Part shown: piece by piece, positions 1 to 10,889 of the stretch | Layout: every line of letters begins with the position of its first letter | Numbering within the stretch: position 1 is the first letter of the stretch | Origin: Takashimella koratensis | Lineage: Eukaryota > Basidiomycota > Tremellomycetes > Trichosporonales > Tetragoniomycetaceae | Direction: 5' to 3' | Assembly (NCBI GenBank): GCA_003116875.1 | Contig: BCKT01000012.1 | Span: 886,334 to 950,333 of the forward strand | Length of the DNA: 64,000 nucleotides | Notes under the pieces: generated by a model | Told to the model about the DNA's origin: nothing | Seen by the model: the letters and a program-made list of their open reading frames with translations, nothing else | The model's database searches: none | Made by a program: the position numbers and the translations under genes

Positions 1-656
1 TCCACGAGGTCGATCATCGACATCACCGTCCTCTTTTCGCTCTTGTCCGACGCCCCTTGCTTCGCTATCGTCTCTGAAACTTCCGACCGTCGTGTTTTCC
101 TCATGTGGGAAGACCTTCGATTAAAAATTGCCCTCAACACAACCGTCCCCGTCTGCGACCGCTTTGTCGCCACAGAGATCCAAGCTTTTCAAGACGCATA
201 TCCTGACCCAAGCATCTACTCCTGCAAAGATCTGCTTCCTTTCCTCACCTCAATTACGGGATCAAAATCGAACGCGTCGATCCTTCTGAATCCAGACGAG
301 ATCGAATGTGACGAACCACCCAAGACCCAAGACGTCGAACCTTCCCATCTTGAGAAGCAAATTTCTTCCAAATTGAGACTTCCAGATGCTCACGATCTCG
401 TCCTTTCCATGTGCGCTCTCATGGATTGGAATATGTAGAACACGGTGAACAACGACCTTCGACCACTATCCACCTTCCCCAAGACTTCCAAAAGTTCAGC
501 ATCGCCGAGCTCCATCGAACCGAGAACGATGATTCCGATCCAGCAACGACACTCAGGCATTGGATCCGCGAGAACGCCACGGCACAGTTCAATGCCAACT
601 TCAATGTCGGGACCGCGAGGACGCAATTTTTGAGAGTGGACAACCCGGTGTTCTAG
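1..656 (+). CDS. 3' part of an unrecognised gene, cut by the window edge, possibly frameshifted
   Basis: Reading frame 1 is open from the first base to a TAG at 436-438. It encodes a moderately polar, non-repetitive sequence (for example MWEDLRLKIA, then CKDLLPFLTSI). Frame 3 takes over in the overlap around 390-440 and runs to a TAG at 654-656, with residues such as HLPQDFQKFSIAELHR and FLRVDNPVF. Both parts look like protein rather than chance reading frames. I found no donor/acceptor pair of plausible length joining them; the only nearby pair leaves about 30 nt. The switch could be a frameshift in a decaying gene, a sequencing error or an unusual intron. The 5' end lies outside the window. 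I do not recognise the family and assign no function. Confidence 0.35.
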
Positions 657-1302
657 CTGAACGAATGGGTCGCTCAATACCCTCACACTCCCATTACTCC
701 CACCACTCCCAGATCAGGAGCTTCCCTTCCTTTCTCGCTCTGTACAATGGGTCACATCCAACCTCCCAGCTGTGTCTCCACTTTTTTCCCAAGTGCTGGA
801 CTCGTCTTTCTCTCTCCCTCTCTCTCTCTCTCTCTCTGTGCATTTTCTCTCTACTGGCGAGCTATTCGAATGCGAATGCAGTCCCTTGTTCACCTCTTTA
901 TACACCTCGATCACTCAGGGTCTACAAACTGATCACGCTACGGGTACTCTCGGAAAGCACTGTGATCAACTGCGACATGAAACGCCGGGCTGACGGAAAC
1001 CACAAAGGGTCATCTTGGTATATCTGCGGCGATACTCGCCGTTCGAGAGTCCGACTCTAGATGATCCTTTCAAATACCTCTCTTGAACGGAAAGTTCAAA
1101 CACGTTTCAGTCAGAAAAGTCCAAAAGGAAAAGAATGAAAGGGATCAGAATATCGTCTCCGACAATGAGGAGTGACGGCTAGTCGCCGTTCGTATATGAG
1201 CCTCTCCCCAGCTCCAGACCTCCCACTCCCCTCCACCACCTCTTCAACTTATTCACCGACCCTCTAATTGAATTTTTGGAAACTTGCAGCACATCATTGA
1301 CA
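657..1302. other. intergenic stretch with CT microsatellite
   Basis: This region probably holds the 3' end of the left-edge gene and the promoter of the next. The only clear structure is a pyrimidine-rich (CT)n tract at about 806-838. Short ORFs here are CT-repeat translations or overlap the tract, and I do not call them genes. Confidence 0.5.
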
Positions 1303-2214
1303 ATGAGTTCTCTCAAGTCCCCCGCCTTGGTTACCTTTCTCAACGATAGTAAGGGTTCTACAATAACGAACTATCTTGGTATACCTCTTTGTCCTACCGT
1401 GGAGCCTACTACTGAGAAATCAGATCTCATGAAAACGCTCACATCCCAGATCGCAACAACCCGGAGCTGTGTTGAGAAAATAAGCAGAGTTATCGGTTTC
1501 TCTCCTTTTTTCAAAGGCCCATACAGTCGTCAAGATCTAGAAAGCTTTGAGGAGTCGGCGACCGCAGTCCACAAGACTATGTTGGCTCTATTCAAAAAGG
1601 GTCCTGAGGCCTTTCTCAGGATTGATATCTCCAAAGAAGTGGTGTCATTCGAGCAGCACCTTGCATTTGTCGCATCTGTTTGCGAGTACCCGTCCAGCAA
1701 AGAGTTCTCATACTTCAGGCAGAATATCCTTGCTGCTATCGAGCAGACGGATTCTGAAGATGGAACGTTCACGCTTACACCGCTGTTGGACAACCAAGGC
1801 GTGGTTCCTAATCAGCCGCACAAATTGAAAATGACTTATTCGCAGCCTAATTCGAATCAAATTTCACACGTCTTCATCCCCGTTGAAACAAAAGATTCAT
1901 GGACCAAGCTGGCTCCTGGAAATCTGCAGCTTCGGGTGCATAACACCATCGAGAAGCGTTATGGATTATATAATGGAGATTTGGAAGTCGCCAAGATCCT
2001 CGTCCCCAAGTTTAATTTGTCGCAGAGCACTCGGGGCGTTGTAGATGCGATTCTTATCAATCCCTCGAAGAAAGACGAAATGAGCGGTACTGTGGCGGAC
2101 CCCGTAAGCATGTGGTACAGCAACAAAGCGAACGACTATCTGACCGCATACATCGCGTTGAGAGACTACATCAAATCGTCACAGACTGATGAAGACTCCT
2201 TCACTGCTGTCTGA
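1303..2214 (+). CDS. orphan single-exon protein, 303 residues
   Basis: An uninterrupted frame begins at the ATG at 1303 (MSSLKSPALV) and ends at TGA 2212-2214. Upstream in-frame residues lack an ATG, so this start is preferred, although a ttgcag just upstream could be an acceptor for a 5' exon. The protein is soluble-looking, with balanced charge and no signal peptide or transmembrane segment. Its middle is rich in Phe, Ser and Glu (SFEQHLAFVASVC), and the C-terminal half has beta-like stretches (LQLRVHNTIEKRYGLY). The lack of introns is unusual for this window, where nearly all recognised genes are split; the tandem family at 44-47 kb is the other intronless group. I do not recognise a domain, and its role is unknown. 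Confidence 0.55.
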   Translation: MSSLKSPALVTFLNDSKGSTITNYLGIPLCPTVEPTTEKSDLMKTLTSQIATTRSCVEKISRVIGFSPFFKGPYSRQDLESFEESATAVHKTMLALFKKGPEAFLRIDISKEVVSFEQHLAFVASVCEYPSSKEFSYFRQNILAAIEQTDSEDGTFTLTPLLDNQGVVPNQPHKLKMTYSQPNSNQISHVFIPVETKDSWTKLAPGNLQLRVHNTIEKRYGLYNGDLEVAKILVPKFNLSQSTRGVVDAILINPSKKDEMSGTVADPVSMWYSNKANDYLTAYIALRDYIKSSQTDEDSFTAV

Positions 2215-2592
2215 CAGCCAAAGCTCCTTATATTTGCCCCATCTTTGCATACTTTATAAGTCTCATGCTATGGCTATGAATTCTCGATTAATTTGGCAGA
2301 TCAGCCCTCTTCGAGGGAGCCCGTGTGTCCTCGCGACCTCAGCTCGGTGGCTGGGGTTCAGACTAAGGATGACAAAGTGGGTTGGATCATCATTTCCGCC
2401 GGTGAATCGTGTGAGTACAATACGTATACGATTTTTGGGAGGAGAGTGATCATACTTGTTAGAGCTTGGGGTATAGGAGTGCTTGGTATCTGTGTCGTGG
2501 TCATCATGTCGTCATCATGTCGTCGTTATCGTCTGTTGTCCGGGTCGTCACATTCGTTCCACGTCTCACGTCTCTGTGTTCACTGCCCTTGT
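2215..2592. other. convergent 3' intergenic region
   Basis: The 3' ends of two facing genes meet here. The only local structure is a short direct repeat (atcatgtcgtc twice, about 2503-2525). I see no gene. Confidence 0.45.
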
Positions 2593-3458
2593 TCACTGCC
2601 CTCTCCTTCCCTCGCTGGTTGGGGGTTGCCCAGACTCATCTCCCACCTCGATCTGACCTCCGCTCGTATCCCCCTCTGCATGCGTCTCGTTCGGCACCGG
2701 CCCATCGAAGGGGTCAGCAGGGACAGGCGGGGTATGTTGACGTTGTCGTTCGAGGTGGTGCCGTAAGTGCTGAGACCGTGGGGGTGGGTTGCGGCCTGGT
2801 CGAAGGGAAGGTGAGGGCGGGGACGGGGGTCGTTTTGCGCCCTACATATGGAGGAGGAGGAAAGGTGGACAATATCATGGTCAGATGATCAGACATGGGT
2901 TGAATCTCGGCGGTGGTAAGGGGAAGGTGGAGGAGACATATGAGGTTGTCATCACTCACAGCCATGCCTGGTGGGATCTCCTTTCCATCTTTCTTCTCCA
3001 TGATCGCGTCAAGTGACAACTCCCCCCACCCTTCTTTACCTATACCCGGCGCATGCAGACTCGCCAAGAGGTTCCCTGGCCTAGCCATTCCCATTCCTCC
3101 CTGTGCGCCTACCGCCCCTCCCTGTCCGGCCCCACTGCTCCCTACGCCGAGTCCTACGCCGGACCGGAGCGGAACCGGCCGACCGAGCGGGTATGAGGGG
3201 TGCACGAGACTCGGGAGGGTCTCGTCTGCGTCGATATGGGGAGGCTCGAGATGGAATGGAACGGTAACGTTTTCGTCGAACCCAGGCATGACGGACCAGC
3301 CTGTCTCGGGCGGGTCATCGGAGAGGAGAGAGAGGAGAGTGCGCTGTTGCGCGTGCAGGTGGGTGTACCGCGCGTCCTTGCGATGAAGGGTCAGTGGTGA
3401 CCAGTGGCGAGAAGGAGGAGGAGGACAGAGGGGTACTCACTGTGAGACTGGTGGTCAT
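2593..3458 (-). CDS. orphan three-exon protein, about 227 residues
   Basis: Reading the minus strand gives three exons that join in phase: 3458-3441 (MTTSLT), 3376-2960 and 2841-2593. Introns have GTGAGT donors, and the first has a CACTGAC branch-like motif. The main exon reads DARYTHLHAQQRTLLSLL, then an acidic/hydrophobic stretch with FHLEPPHIDADETLPSL, a Gly-rich spacer and a charged helix ending IMEKKDGKEIPPGMA. The last exon is Pro/Arg/Gln-rich and probably disordered (KRPPSPPSPS). No catalytic motif, signal peptide or membrane helix is visible. Clean phase joins support a real gene, but I do not recognise the family. It is divergent from the VAP gene about 490 bp away and may share its promoter. 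An alternative start further upstream in the TGYYQHFAG reading frame cannot be excluded. Confidence 0.5.
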
Positions 3459-3946
3459 GGTTGAGGTGGTTGATGAGTAGAGTTGACTGAAGCGAGGTTT
3501 ATTGACACGGTAGGATCGGCCAGCGTGAGTTAGGCCTGCGAAGTGCTGGTAGTACCCGGTCAATGAGCCTTGTGCGCCTACCTAGGTTTGGTTCCGTGAT
3601 TACTATTCTTGGTGCGTCACAGGCTGGTGAGTGAGTAGTGAGTTTTACCCTGAGCCCATCACCTCGCCTTGGACCCACGCTCCCGTAGAGTTCAACCACA
3701 ACCACAACCACAACCACAACGACGCCTGCATCCCACCGTGCACCTCCAACTCCCTTGTTTGGCTCTCCATCTCTACACTCTTCACCAACACCACACCTCT
3801 CCCTACCCAACACCCATACCCCCGCCTCAACAGCGACCTCCCATTTGGATCACTCAACGTTCAATCCCACTTCTTACCACCCCCCGCCCACCGCCGACTT
3901 CACAACCCCGCTCGGACTCACCCATCCATCTCCCTGCCCTCCCGTC
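3459..3946. promoter_or_regulatory. divergent promoter region between the orphan gene and VAP
   Basis: The two flanking genes point away from each other, so both promoters must lie in this stretch. It contains an (AACCAC)n tandem repeat at about 3692-3719 and long CT/CA-rich leader sequence. I could not identify a defined core-promoter motif. Confidence 0.4.
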
Positions 3947-6210
3947 ATGTCTGTCGTCATTTCGCCTCCGGGTCAGCTCGGCTTTCCCCGTAAGTCAAAG
4001 CCATCAGTCACAATACCTCGCTTTCTTCCCCGCAAATCACCACTGGTCAATTGTCTGCGGGAACGACGACTCGTCAAGTCATCAATTGCGCAGTTGAGAG
4101 ACCGCGGATAGAATTCAGCCTGCTCGTTATGATCACCTCGAACGTGCTGCTTCTTGAGATCAATCGAGCACCTTGATCTCGGCACTTTCTCTAAACCATC
4201 CACTCCTCCCCCATCCTGTACCTCTACCTAGCACTTGCAACTTGTCAGCCTCGCCGATCAGACCAGCCGTCATCATCATGACGCTGTCTGGCTCAGGCAG
4301 CCCTTGCCCACCCACCTCTTCCTTTCTCTCAACCTGCTTCAATATCCTGTTTCTGCTCGTGTACAATCATTCTAGAAGCTGACGAATCTCATACCTTCCC
4401 TCTTTCATCCTCTCCTCCTTCTCTTACACACGCTACCATGCTTTCAAACACCTTTGCAGGCCCCTTGACAACGCTCGTCAAGCGCGCGCTGATGGTCCAC
4501 AACCCGCACGCCTCTCCTGTCGCGTTCAAGGTCAAGACGACCGCGCCGAAGCAGTACTGCGTTCGACCAAACCAGGGGCGTATCGAGCCTGGCGAAACTG
4601 TCGAAGTTTCGGGTAAGCTGCTCCCTCAGTGAAAACAAGACAGCTGACAACGCAGTCCTTCTCCAACCCCTGGCGACTGAGCCCCCTCCCCACGCCAAAT
4701 GCAAGGACAAGTTCCTTGTCCAGTCCGCATTCATCGCACCCGATGAGGAGATGAGGACCCTTCCTGAGATGGTGAGCCCTCTTCGAACCCGCAATTTCCC
4801 CGCGGTCAACTCGATCGAAGGTTCGCTGACACTTCGCAGTGGGCACAGGTCGAGAAGACGGACAAATCAGCTATCCACGAACAAAAAGTCCGCTGCGTCT
4901 ACCTTGCCCCCGAGGACGGGTCAGCGAACGCGAATGGGATTCCCGAGGAGAGCGAGGAGGTTAATGGGAATGGGCACCCGGATATCAGCCGATTGGACGA
5001 GTCCGTGAGTGCTGGTTTTTGTTCAAGGATTCGAATTATAGGAGGGGAAGCTCGCCAAGGCGGGAGAGGAAAATGTGCCCGTCGGTCGCTTTTCAGCGGC
5101 TAGTGGCTTAACAGAGGCTGGGTGTCTGCTTTGAAGTGCAGAATCGAGGAGGGTGTGATCTGACCGATGGTGTCTGCTTCTTTCGGTTCTCTGATTTTCT
5201 TCTTTTCTCTCGTGCATTGCGCTCGCGGGGCGCTCGATGATGGTGTCGGTGTCGTCGTTTCGGTGTCGTCGATGCGCTGTCGTCGGTGTTTGTGATCGAT
5301 GCTGGGCGGAGCAGCCTGCGAACCACGGGTTTGCCCGATGGACGACAGCTCCGGACCGAGTGATTGACCCTACGTTGTTCGCCAACGGTGGTTTCTCATC
5401 ATGGGAGCTGCCCAAGACCCGACTCGTGGTCAAGCCGGCGCCTCTTCCCCGTGTTGAGCCGCCTGCCATACCTGTCCAGCAGCCGCAGCCCAACCCGGCC
5501 GTCGTTGAGATCAAGGTTGTCGAGCCTGAGCGCAAGGCCAACGACGGCGCCAACCCAATCATTATCTTGCCTATTCAAGTTTGTCCCCAAACTCCTCTGT
5601 GGAACGGGGCCTGGACCGCACAGACTGCTCGCAATTGTTTCTTGTGCATGACATTGTTCACGGATCGTTTTGTTTGAACCGAGCATGGCATAGCGATTGC
5701 TAACATCACTCCCCTCCTCTTGTACTCTGCTAGGCCGTGTTCGCTGCTGCCGAGTCGTCGCCGATCGTTGCTGAGAACACGCCTGCAATCAGGGAGACAC
5801 CCGCTACTCCTGTGATTGCCAAACCTATCGACACTTCTGCGACCAACGACCTCAAGCCTGTTGCTTCTGCCCCCATCCCTACGCTCACCACCGACGACAT
5901 TGCCGCTGCCGGCGGAGTGTCCGCGACGAACGCCGCGCTCGAGTCGTCCCTCGCCGCCACGACATCGGACAAAGACAAGCTCGCGATCGCGCTCAAGGAG
6001 ATTGACCGACTGCGTTCGCAGCTCGCCGAGGCCCAGGGTCCCGCCGTCACCGGTCTTCGTAAGCGTGGAAACGCCACGGGGTCCGTCGCAGAGGTCGCGG
6101 GGGAGAAGGTCGCACAGGTCAAGGCGGCGACATCGGCATCAGGCGTCCCTGTCGAAGTTTGCGCCGCTCTCGTTGTTTCCGTCTTCGTCCTCACCTATCT
6201 TTTCTTCTGA
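3947..6210 (+). CDS. SCS2: VAP/Scs2-family ER membrane contact-site protein (MSP domain, tail anchor)
   Basis: Six exons join in phase (3947-3989, 4460-4612, 4656-4771, 4840-5004, 5315-5578, 5734-6210) for about 405 residues. The first exon encodes MSVVISPPGQLGFP and is completed by RPLTTLVKRALMVHNPHASP, the start of the Major Sperm Protein domain. The hallmark FKVKTTAPKQYCVRPN and GRIEPGETVEV follow, then CKDKFLVQS. VAP proteins sit in the ER membrane and bind FFAT-motif partners at contacts with plasma membrane and other organelles. The middle is Pro/Ala-rich and low complexity. A coiled-coil-like segment (IALKEIDRLRSQLAEAQ) precedes a C-terminal hydrophobic tail anchor (VCAALVVSVFVLTYLFF). 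An ATG at 4438 lies just before the exon-2 acceptor and is not the start. The 470-nt first intron is long for this genome, and the exon-5 acceptor is the least certain junction. Confidence 0.92.
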
Positions 6211-7689
6211 ACGAGGGAGAGAGAGTAGTGACGTCGGTGGATTGGTGTACGTGGAGGAATGGTAGCAGTCGGGGAGGAAACGTGGCGATGCAAGGGATTT
6301 GATAGGTGATATTTTTGGTCTGGTCGATTGGTTACCCCTTAGCTCTGTCTACGAGTCTAGGTTTCTGCTCGCTTCTCCTCGCTGTGACATGTGTTCCCGA
6401 TTTCGGGTCGTCGCCGTCTATACGTCTTCTTCTTCTCCTTCTCTTTCTCTTTCTACTTGTCTTTGTTTCTTCTTTTCTGCTCTTATTATGCCTCGCTGCC
6501 ATGTCGATGAAACATCATATACGCCTGTGTCTGTATCTGCGATATTGAACTCTTGAGTTACTGAAGCTCCTAGCGCGATCGACGGTGGCGTGCCGTAACT
6601 CTCGCAGTGTCTGCGTCACCACGGGACGCAGGTCGCTACATGGTCGAACGAACGTGGCATCCAGTTTCGGCCCATTGGAGCTTGATTTAGGGCCCTTAAT
6701 GATCTGCATCGCATGGCGAGCTGCGGTTCGACCGAGTCAATGCATGCTTTGATCGCCCGGGCAATCCTGGATGGATGCGGTTAGTGTAGACTTGAGCAAT
6801 GGATTCGACTGTGCCGCGGTGCCTCTTGCCTCTTGCCTCTTGCCTCTCATTGCCTTGCCCAATTCTCTACTCTTCGCTCGCCCGCCGTCATTCCCGAACC
6901 TGATTCCAGTTTTTTTTTCGAACCTCACCACCTCTCTCACCTCACCCCTCAGCTCCCATCTCCCAACTTCTACTCCCCCGAGCTCTCACCCACTTTAGTC
7001 CTACCTCTCCTCTTACCCACCCACCCCTCCGCCTTCCGCCGGCTCCGCAGGACCGCAATCGCCAAGACTTTTTTCCATTTTTGACACCGGGACTCCAACG
7101 GCTCATCTCTGGTCCACTCCATTCATAAGAACCACCACCTGTGCAGTTCACCAAATCCCGACCTCTCAGCGGCGACACCTACCGACCTCAGTCACTCTCC
7201 TCTTTCTCTTCACAGACTCGACCTTGCGCATCCCTTGTCATTTGTCAGCCCACAGGTTTGACAAGTAATCGCCTACGCCTACGCCTACGCCTACGCCTAC
7301 GAGCCCTCGTCACCGTTCATCCTTCTACACCCGCGTTGGTTCCGGCCCGGATATTCGTTATTCCATCTTTCTCTCGATCTTCGGTCTCAATCTCGGTCTC
7401 CGCGCTCCATCCATTGTCGACGTTGAACTCGTTCTGAACAAGCTGAACGCAAACGACCGACGATAGTCCAGTACGAGCGTTTGGCAGTTGATTCTTTCTC
7501 GAGGTCGCTGTGGACTCCTTTACTCGCCTTTCGCTCCACGTACCGCCGCCGATCAACCTTACCCCTGGCTCCCCAGCCTCTACCCCTAGCTCACCCCTTT
7601 GGCCCACCCTCACTCCCTCCCTCCCACCCGCTCCACCGCACACGCCTCGCTCTCTCTACGCCCTCCCTACACGGTCATCCTTTGTCAAT
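6211..7689. other. 1.5-kb intergenic region with two short tandem repeats
   Basis: The first part is the VAP 3' flank, very T/C-rich at about 6415-6480. The second part is the OTU-gene upstream region. Two small arrays stand out: a 7-bp unit (GCCTCTT) at 6821-6846 and five copies of a 6-bp unit (GCCTAC) at 7271-7300. Short ORFs here have low-complexity Ser/Pro/Leu translations and no splice-consistent partners, so I call no gene. Confidence 0.45.
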
Positions 7690-9366
7690 ATGCCGGGCTC
7701 CAAGCGTCGCGCTTTGAAAAAGCTACTGTCTCCCGACTCCTCATCCCCTTCTGAATCCATCGACACTACCATCTCTCCTACACCTGACTCCTCCTCTGCT
7801 CCTCTCTCTCATTCTATCTCCTCTTCATCCAATATGCAATCCAGCACCGCCAGCGCCGCTAGCGCATCAGGTACTTCTATCGCGACGGATCCTGCCAACT
7901 ACCTCACCGACCAAGCGCTGGAAGAGGACCTCGCGATTGAGGCAGCGGCAGACCGCGGAGAACCCATTCCGGACAACTTTGAGACAGATGGACCTGCATC
8001 GGTACCCGCCCCAGCACCAGCGACACAGGAGAAGAAGTCGCATTCGCCTCCAGTGATTGGTGGGATGTATGCGGCGTTTGGAGGGTTTGGCAATGGGTTG
8101 GCAGGGAGGGGAGGGAAGAAGTCGTCCAAGCAAAGGTTCGCAGAGCGACAGGTGAGTACACCACCAAGAGGTGGTTTCAGCTGGGTTGAGAGAAAGGGGC
8201 CAGCAGCTGTCCAGTGCCGTGTGCTACCGTACATGAACAGAGAGCCGCCTGTCACCTCCTGCCCATCTCATCTTCAACCAACCGTAGTCCCATCGCTGAC
8301 ACACCCCAGGCGAGGAAGAAAGATATCCTCATGGCCTCTGCCCCGCCCAACGACCCGGCATGGAACGACCAGCTCGAGAAAGAGCGTCAAGACGAGATTG
8401 CGATCATCTCGAACGCGTGCGACGTTCTGGGTCGCGATATCTACGAGGTGGGTTGATTGCAGAGGGTTGCGGAGGTACCTGGACAATGGACCGAACAAAG
8501 TGGTCGGCGTATGGACTTAGGCTGATGGAGACAGATCGCACCGGACGGACATTGCATGTACAGCGCTATCGCGGACCAGCTTGGCCAACTGGGACTTATC
8601 GGTCCTGCTCAGGTACGTCCTCCTTCGATTCTGCTATGCTATTGGGGAGTCCTCTTGCTCTTGGTTCCACATCTGTGTCGACTTCAACTAGGAAACATGG
8701 CTAATACCCCCCAGGCGGTCAGCCCTCAGGCTATGCGACGCGTGTGCGCTCAGTTTATGCGTGATCATCCCGACGACTTTATCCCTTTCCTCGCGTCGGT
8801 TGATGGCGAGGACATGCCCGGAGCTACGGACGACGGGTTGATGACTGAGGCGCAATTCCACGAGTACACACGGAGGGTGGAGGGGACCGGCGAGTGGGGT
8901 GGGGAACCAGAGGTAAGTTGATCCTACCACTTTCTCCATCCTCTTCCTCAGCTCCAACTCGTCCCATCACGCACCGTCTCTGTATGCTGAAGACCGCATA
9001 CTAACGGCTATCTCCCTCTATCTCTACCTCTACCCCACGTCCAGATCCAAGCCCTCACGCGCGCATACAAAGTCCCGATCCATGTGATCCAACGAGGCCC
9101 GCCCACCGTTGTCTCCCACGGCGGAGACTCGGATGCCTTTGGAGGCGGGTTGACACCGGAACAGTCTCTGGCATGTGGTCCGAAAGTCGTGCGGATCAGT
9201 TATCATAGGCGAATGTATGGGCTTGGCGAGGTGAGTAATGGTTGTGGTTAGATTTGGGGTTGGGTTTGGGGTCGTGTTTGGGATTGGGGTTGGAACAGAG
9301 GGAGAGTGCGGAAGAAGCGGCTGAAGCTGACTTGTGCAGCACTACAACTCGCTTCGTCTCCTCTAA
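7690..9366 (+). CDS. OTU2: OTU-domain deubiquitinase, OTUD6/Otu2 type
   Basis: Six exons (7690-8151, 8310-8447, 8535-8612, 8715-8912, 9045-9230, 9340-9366) encode about 362 residues. The start is MPGSKRRALKK; the same frame has no ATG upstream. The N-terminal ~150 residues are Ser/Thr/Ala-rich, followed by a basic region (KKSSKQRFAERQARKKD) as in OTUD6 proteins. The OTU fold carries the catalytic loop APDGHCMYSAIADQL (Asp and nucleophile Cys) and, at the C-terminus, GLGEHYNSLRL with the catalytic His. Family members remove ubiquitin from ribosome- or translation-associated substrates; that role is from family knowledge. All five introns are phase 0. Intron 3 (8613-8714) is 102 nt long and free of stops, so its retention would keep the frame. 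Confidence 0.92.
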
Positions 9367-9706
9367 TAAGGGTCTGCAGAACGCCTTGTCAAGGACTCAT
9401 TGAGAGTGGACAAGAACTTGGACGAGCGACATATTGACAACTGTTTATCTTCGGGGTTACGCACACGTTGGCGATGATAGCTTCATCTGAGCAAAAGTGA
9501 AGAACATCAAGAAGAGTCAAGAAGAAATCGTTGGTCAGTGAACCCAGAGCTTTGTGAAGTGGGGAACTAGCTTTTAGAGTTTATACGTGCAAGAATGTCA
9601 CGACGACATTCGAATGTGATGAGTGTGTGCTTTTTGCTCTAAACACGACAACGAATGTGTTGCTCGACTTGCAAGTTTGTACATCATTTGCTGTTCATTC
9701 CCTTCA
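9367..9706. other. convergent 3' intergenic region
   Basis: This is 3' flanking sequence between the OTU gene (plus) and the hemerythrin gene (minus). I see no gene and no notable repeat. Confidence 0.45.
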
Positions 9707-9810
9707 CTATCGATTGCATTTTGCTTCGCACTCTTCACGCCCACCCACGTCCTGAACAATGACGGAATCGGTCCTGTTAATACTTGTCTTAGTGACGGTA
9801 GGCTCGTGAC

Positions 9811-10801
9811 CTAATCCTGAGGGAACTTGCGGAACAAGTCGCCAAGTTTGTCGATGGGGGCCGCGAGGAGGCCTGCAACTGTCTCAAATGGCTAATCACG
9901 TTCCGGGTTAGTTGTGTTTATCACTCGCCTTCTCCCTGACCGGTTTGAAGTTGTCTCTGTGTGGCGTGGGGAGACTCACCGGCTTATCCGGGGCATTAGG
10001 GTGGGACCTAGTCGGTACGAACTGCTTTGTTCGCTGGAAAGACTTTGCAAGTGCCGCCGAATCCTCACGGGAGAGGGCGTCTTCCAGCTTGGGAAGGTCT
10101 GATTCCTCTTCTTCTTTGATATGTTCGGAGAGGGTGCTCATGATCTTCTTGATGAGAGGCTCGAAGTCCGAGTTGGTTGGCGACAGAGACTGGAATTTGT
10201 CCAGCATAACTTTGACCTACAATAGCGAGGCAAGTCGAGCAGGGTGAGTGGGGCGATATGTGGTACCATGAAACAGAAATGATAGTGTATATCAGCAAAC
10301 TTTGAAACGACTTTGTGAGATCCAGTCGCAGTGAAGGCATTGTCTATGCGTGAAGATGGAATGGCCTCTCACCTTGTTGTGCTCATCCCTATCATGATCG
10401 GCCATCGCCTTCCCAGCCTGTACATGCTTCTCCATCGCCGGATAAACTACCAACTCTTCACCAATTGAGTGGCGAGCCAACTCCCACGTGAACTGGTTCT
10501 GCCATCGGGCGCGAGTGTCGCTATCGTCCGCGCTGATGATGTTGTTGTAGTACTCTTCGAGCTCACGGTGGTCGTGCTTGATCACGTCGGATACCGTGGA
10601 GGCGTTGGACATGGTACGAGCCGTGTTGGTGGTGGTTGTGGTAGTGGTAAAGCGGGAGCTGTTAAGGAGGGAAATCGGGGTTCGGGAGTAGATTTGGGGA
10701 AAGGCAGGAGCAAGGGAGGTCCGGAGAGGGTGTGACGAGGTATGAGTGAGCGAGGTGCGGAAAGGGTGGGACGTAACAACAACAGATGGACGCAGGAGCA
10801 T
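9811..10801 (-). CDS. hemerythrin HHE cation-binding domain protein, apparent C-terminal frameshift
   Basis: Three exons on the minus strand (10801-10373, 10216-9980, 9892-9811). The N-terminal ~60 residues are Ser/Thr/Pro/Arg-rich and resemble a mitochondrial presequence; a second Met (MSNASTVSDVI, near 10612) could give a shorter cytosolic form. The HHE helical bundle shows IKHDHRELEEYY, ELARHSIGEELVVYPAME, ADHDRDEHNKVK and LSEHIKEEEESDLPKLE, which supply the usual iron-binding His and acidic residues. Exon 3 encodes PFETVAGLLAAPIDKL, a typical fungal HHE tail. The expected end (ADLFRKFPQD, then stop at 9813-9811) lies in another frame because of one extra base near 9840-9845. As written, the frame instead runs on to a TAG at 9709-9707. 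The family is linked to iron, oxygen or nitric-oxide handling; the substrate here is unknown. Confidence 0.82.
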
Positions 10802-10880
10802 ACGATGGGCTGTACGCAGAGGTGACCTGGGAAGAGATCGGGTGGGAAAGCGAGCGACATCGAGCCGCTCTCAGGATGGG

Positions 10881-10889
10881 TTTATATAT
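10881..10889 (-). promoter_or_regulatory. TATA-like element upstream of the HHE gene
   Basis: The minus strand reads catatataaa about 80 bp upstream of the HHE start codon at 10801. Position and sequence fit a TATA box, which in fungi often marks stress-inducible genes. The functional assignment is inference. Confidence 0.4.

Noticed and set aside
4438..4632. ATG at 4438 as start of the VAP gene
   Set aside because: The ATG lies in the intron just before a ctttgcag acceptor; joining exon 1 (3947-3989) restores the canonical MSP start LGFPRPLTTLV.
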